The position numbers were made by a program, and so were the translations under genes. Below, one piece after another: positions 62,076 to 64,000 of a DNA stretch of 64,000 bases; the first letter of the stretch is position 1; each line of letters begins with the position of its first letter. The notes under the pieces were generated by a model, which was not told the DNA's origin, ran no database searches, and was given only the letters and a program-made list of their open reading frames with translations. This DNA is from a virus, in the IMG/VR virus record IMGVR_UViG_3300007735_000799, positions 55,267 through 119,266 of that record, one strand, 5' to 3'.

Positions 62076-62613
62076 TGAAGAATTCCATATTGTAATAGGT
62101 GAATGACATTGAAGCGGTTGCCGTCATATTATTTGCTTCAGGATCTGCGCTGTTTAAAGTCATGCCTGAAAGTCTATTTGGAAATAATCCTCGGAAAGTT
62201 ATTCTGAACTTTGGATTTTTCTTGGCAGATAAAACAATTAATTGTCCTTCTTCACTCATCCAATTTCTATATTTTAATATAGGATCATCATCGGTAAAAG
62301 TAGTCATATGACGAAACCATTCTTGAAGTTCTGTATAATTTTTTAGTTTTTCATCTACAAGATAAGTGAACGACAACTCTCCATGTATAATCTCGCTGCC
62401 TGGAACTTTAAGATTCATACCTCTTCCTCTTTTATACTTCAGTTCCGGACAACTCATACCTGGCATGCTTACATTAGTGCAAAAGTAAACAGCATTTGGT
62501 ACTTTGGGTAGAAAAAACACAAAGTTGGTGTTGTATGCTAAATTTGTGTTTGATGGTTGGCTGCCCAAAGCACCAGCGGTTATGTAATTTGGTATACCGT
62601 AGTCTTTTTCCAT
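62068..62613 (-). CDS. Tail tube-like protein, copy 2 (181 aa)
   Basis: MEKDYGIPNYITAGALGSQP, FVFFLPKVPNAVYFCTNVSM, LSFTYLVDEKLKNYTELQEW, FRGLFPNRLSGMTLN and ASMSFTYYNMEFF align in order with the first copy. Late octamer ends four bases before ATG. Confidence 0.6.
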   Translation of the reverse strand: MEKDYGIPNYITAGALGSQPSNTNLAYNTNFVFFLPKVPNAVYFCTNVSMPGMSCPELKYKRGRGMNLKVPGSEIIHGELSFTYLVDEKLKNYTELQEWFRHMTTFTDDDPILKYRNWMSEEGQLIVLSAKKNPKFRITFRGLFPNRLSGMTLNSADPEANNMTATASMSFTYYNMEFFND

Positions 62614-62617
62614 AAGA

Positions 62618-62625
62618 GTATTTAG
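62618..62625 (-). promoter_or_regulatory. T4-type late promoter close to ATG
   Basis: CTAAATAC on the minus strand, four bases before ATG at 62613. Confidence 0.6.
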
Positions 62626-62626
62626 A

Positions 62627-62655
62627 AAAGAAAGGACGGCTCTGAAGCCGTCCTC
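62627..62655 (-). terminator. Intrinsic terminator after the right-edge structural gene
   Basis: GGACGGCT pairs with AGCCGTCC around CTGA (62634-62653), followed on the minus strand by TTTCTTTT. The late promoter for the tail genes follows directly. Confidence 0.8.
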
Positions 62656-62684
62656 TCATAGGGTATAATGTATATTTTAATGTT

Positions 62685-64000
62685 TTATGGCAATGGAAGT
62701 TCTGCAACATCATCCTGTCTAGCAACAAATCGCCTTGTTGTTGATAGGATATTGTTGTTTGTATCAGCAACAAAGTTCTCGGAAGATACTGCGTTATTGA
62801 TATTCTTGTTGAACAATGCAATACCAGAACTGGTTCTAATTGTGCAAGTGTCGTCTGCGTAGATACCACCCAATATTTGAGTTGTTGTACCGGCAGCAGG
62901 AAGTAATCCAAAATTCCAAGAGTTTATATCAGGAGCCGCATTAAGTAACAATTCTGATTGTCTACTCATTCGCAAACTACCAATATCAATTGAACTGTTT
63001 TGAGCATCCCTCCAAGCACTTATTTTTGTATTAACTACTTGAGCGTCTGCTATAGCAACAGTTCCCATGAACACAAGATTTGTTGGAGTTAAGTAGTTGT
63101 TGAAAATTTCCAAAGAAGAAATTTTAGCAGAACCTGTATAGCCTATACCAGTAACTCCTGAATAATTTAGGAAGTTGCCTATAGCCACATTAACTTGACT
63201 GCTTGTTATTCCTCTAGTGGTTTGAAAAACTTCTGGAGTTGCGTTTACTGACAATTTACCGTATTCAACACCAGTTAAACCACTCGTTAAGGTATATCCT
63301 AAAGCAGCAAGAGGTTTATCTGAAATTTCACCTAGAACTGTTAATGGATATTCTGATAATCCCAAATATTGTGTAGTGTTTGAGTAGGAATATACAGTAT
63401 TGATATTCATTTTTCCAACAGTAGAATTGTTATCTACAACAACATTGCATAGATTATATCCCGCATATGATCCTAGAGTGAGTCCAGAACTATTCCATCC
63501 TAGATTCACTTCAGGATAACCGTATAGACCTTGATTTAAATCGGTATAGTCTTGACGAATTTGCGTTACATCACCACTTGTTCGTATAAAATTATCGCTT
63601 GGTCGGGATTCGTCTCGGAATTCGTTTAAGAAACCTGTTAAATGAATTTTTGATCTGCTTGATGGGCCATTGTTCCAAGAATTTCCACTACCACCCGATC
63701 CCTTTGTAAACAATCCAACAGGATATCCCGCAGGAGAAACCGCTTTAACAAGATTTAAGAAGATTACTTTATTGTTTGCTCTTGAAGATTCTTCTTTAAA
63801 TGATTGTGCTTTAAGTTTTAGTGATTGATAGTGCGGATTAGCGGAATATGCACCAAAAGTTACACCGTATGCGGCACTTACACCAGTTACAGAACCTGAA
63901 GTAACTCCCATAGAGTATAGTGAGTTTAATCCTCCACCAACAATATTAAATGGATATTTTTGTTCGTAGCCATATTCCCATTTAATGTTTACTTCTTGTA
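62685..64000 (-). CDS. Structural protein, 5' end beyond the window (partial)
   Basis: The frame stays open to the right edge (reads EQKYPFNIVGGGLNSLYSMG before the internal Met at 63911). Thr/Ser/Gly/Asn-rich with beta strands; the C-terminal part SLRMSRQSELLLNAAPDIN and TQILGGIYADDTCTIRTSSG matches the 646-aa protein at 46766. Likely a tail or virion surface protein. Confidence 0.6.
   Translation of the reverse strand, partial: QEVNIKWEYGYEQKYPFNIVGGGLNSLYSMGVTSGSVTGVSAAYGVTFGAYSANPHYQSLKLKAQSFKEESSRANNKVIFLNLVKAVSPAGYPVGLFTKGSGGSGNSWNNGPSSRSKIHLTGFLNEFRDESRPSDNFIRTSGDVTQIRQDYTDLNQGLYGYPEVNLGWNSSGLTLGSYAGYNLCNVVVDNNSTVGKMNINTVYSYSNTTQYLGLSEYPLTVLGEISDKPLAALGYTLTSGLTGVEYGKLSVNATPEVFQTTRGITSSQVNVAIGNFLNYSGVTGIGYTGSAKISSLEIFNNYLTPTNLVFMGTVAIADAQVVNTKISAWRDAQNSSIDIGSLRMSRQSELLLNAAPDINSWNFGLLPAAGTTTQILGGIYADDTCTIRTSSGIALFNKNINNAVSSENFVADTNNNILSTTRRFVARQDDVAELPLP

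Overview
The window is a piece of a tailed-phage genome of the T4-like (contractile-tail myovirus) kind. The evidence is a set of T4 core proteins at the right end (gp46/gp47 recombination nuclease, gp55 late sigma factor, UvsW helicase, UvsY mediator, two tail-tube-like proteins) together with T4-type late promoters (ATAAATA/CTAAATA octamers) in front of about twenty operons. Nearly all genes run leftward on the minus strand, often with 4-base ATGA/GTGA or TAATG overlaps. The host is not visible directly. Two genes ending in PEP-CTERM-like sorting tails, an outer-membrane barrel, a lipoprotein and a cupin/glycosyltransferase point to a Gram-negative host that may carry an exosortase; this is inference.

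Layout. 1-2.6 kb: a tRNA-Arg, an isolated 5' half of a second tRNA, small membrane and hypothetical genes, and a DUF6734-like glycosyltransferase. 2.6-4.2 kb: a probable lysis/envelope group (lipoprotein with a membrane anchor, holin-like protein, secreted outer-membrane beta-barrel). 4.2-6.8 kb: small genes, a possible virion protein, and a divergent plus-strand pair. 6.7-10.7 kb: an operon of small early-type proteins under a strong sigma70-like promoter, including a chimeric mini-gene made from the ends of two neighbours. 10.9-18.5 kb: effector cluster A. 18.6-19.5 kb: a paralogous pair. 19.8-28.1 kb: early-type genes built around a HExxH-VWA protein (794 aa) and a MoxR-like AAA+ ATPase. 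28.1-28.3 kb: a candidate noncoding RNA. 28.3-32 kb: Cys-rich proteins plus a receiver-domain protein. 32.1-38.8 kb: four large membrane-segment paralogs that share an almost invariant 98-base cassette. 38.8-42.8 kb: effector cluster B. 42.8-46.6 kb: cupin, phosphoesterase, small paralogs, the PEP-CTERM-like pair and a zinc finger. 46.8-48.7 kb: a structural protein. 48.8-51.6 kb: plus-strand small genes and a carboxypeptidase-like protein. 51.6-62.6 kb: recombination, late transcription and tail genes with effector cluster C inserted between gp46 and gp47. 62.7-64 kb: a second structural protein that runs off the right edge.

The most striking system is a set of about 19 genes whose products begin with a short leader of the form M-K-x-[FY]-x-x-[FY/L]-[LI]-x-E. 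This looks like the T4 capsid-targeting sequence with its gp21 prohead-protease site ([LI]-x-E, then cleavage). They include six paralogous proteins with an R-S-ExE layout typical of arginine-type mono-ADP-ribosyltransferases (T4 Alt is such a head-packaged enzyme), a ParB/sulfiredoxin-like domain fused to one of these, a PD-(D/E)xK-like protein, a zeta-toxin-like P-loop kinase and an 18-residue tryptophan-repeat protein. I infer that the phage packages a large cocktail of effector proteins in its head and injects them with the DNA. A second recurring pattern is regulatory: at ten genes the -10 hexamer of a sigma70-like promoter ends only 5-7 bases before the start codon, which predicts leaderless mRNAs.
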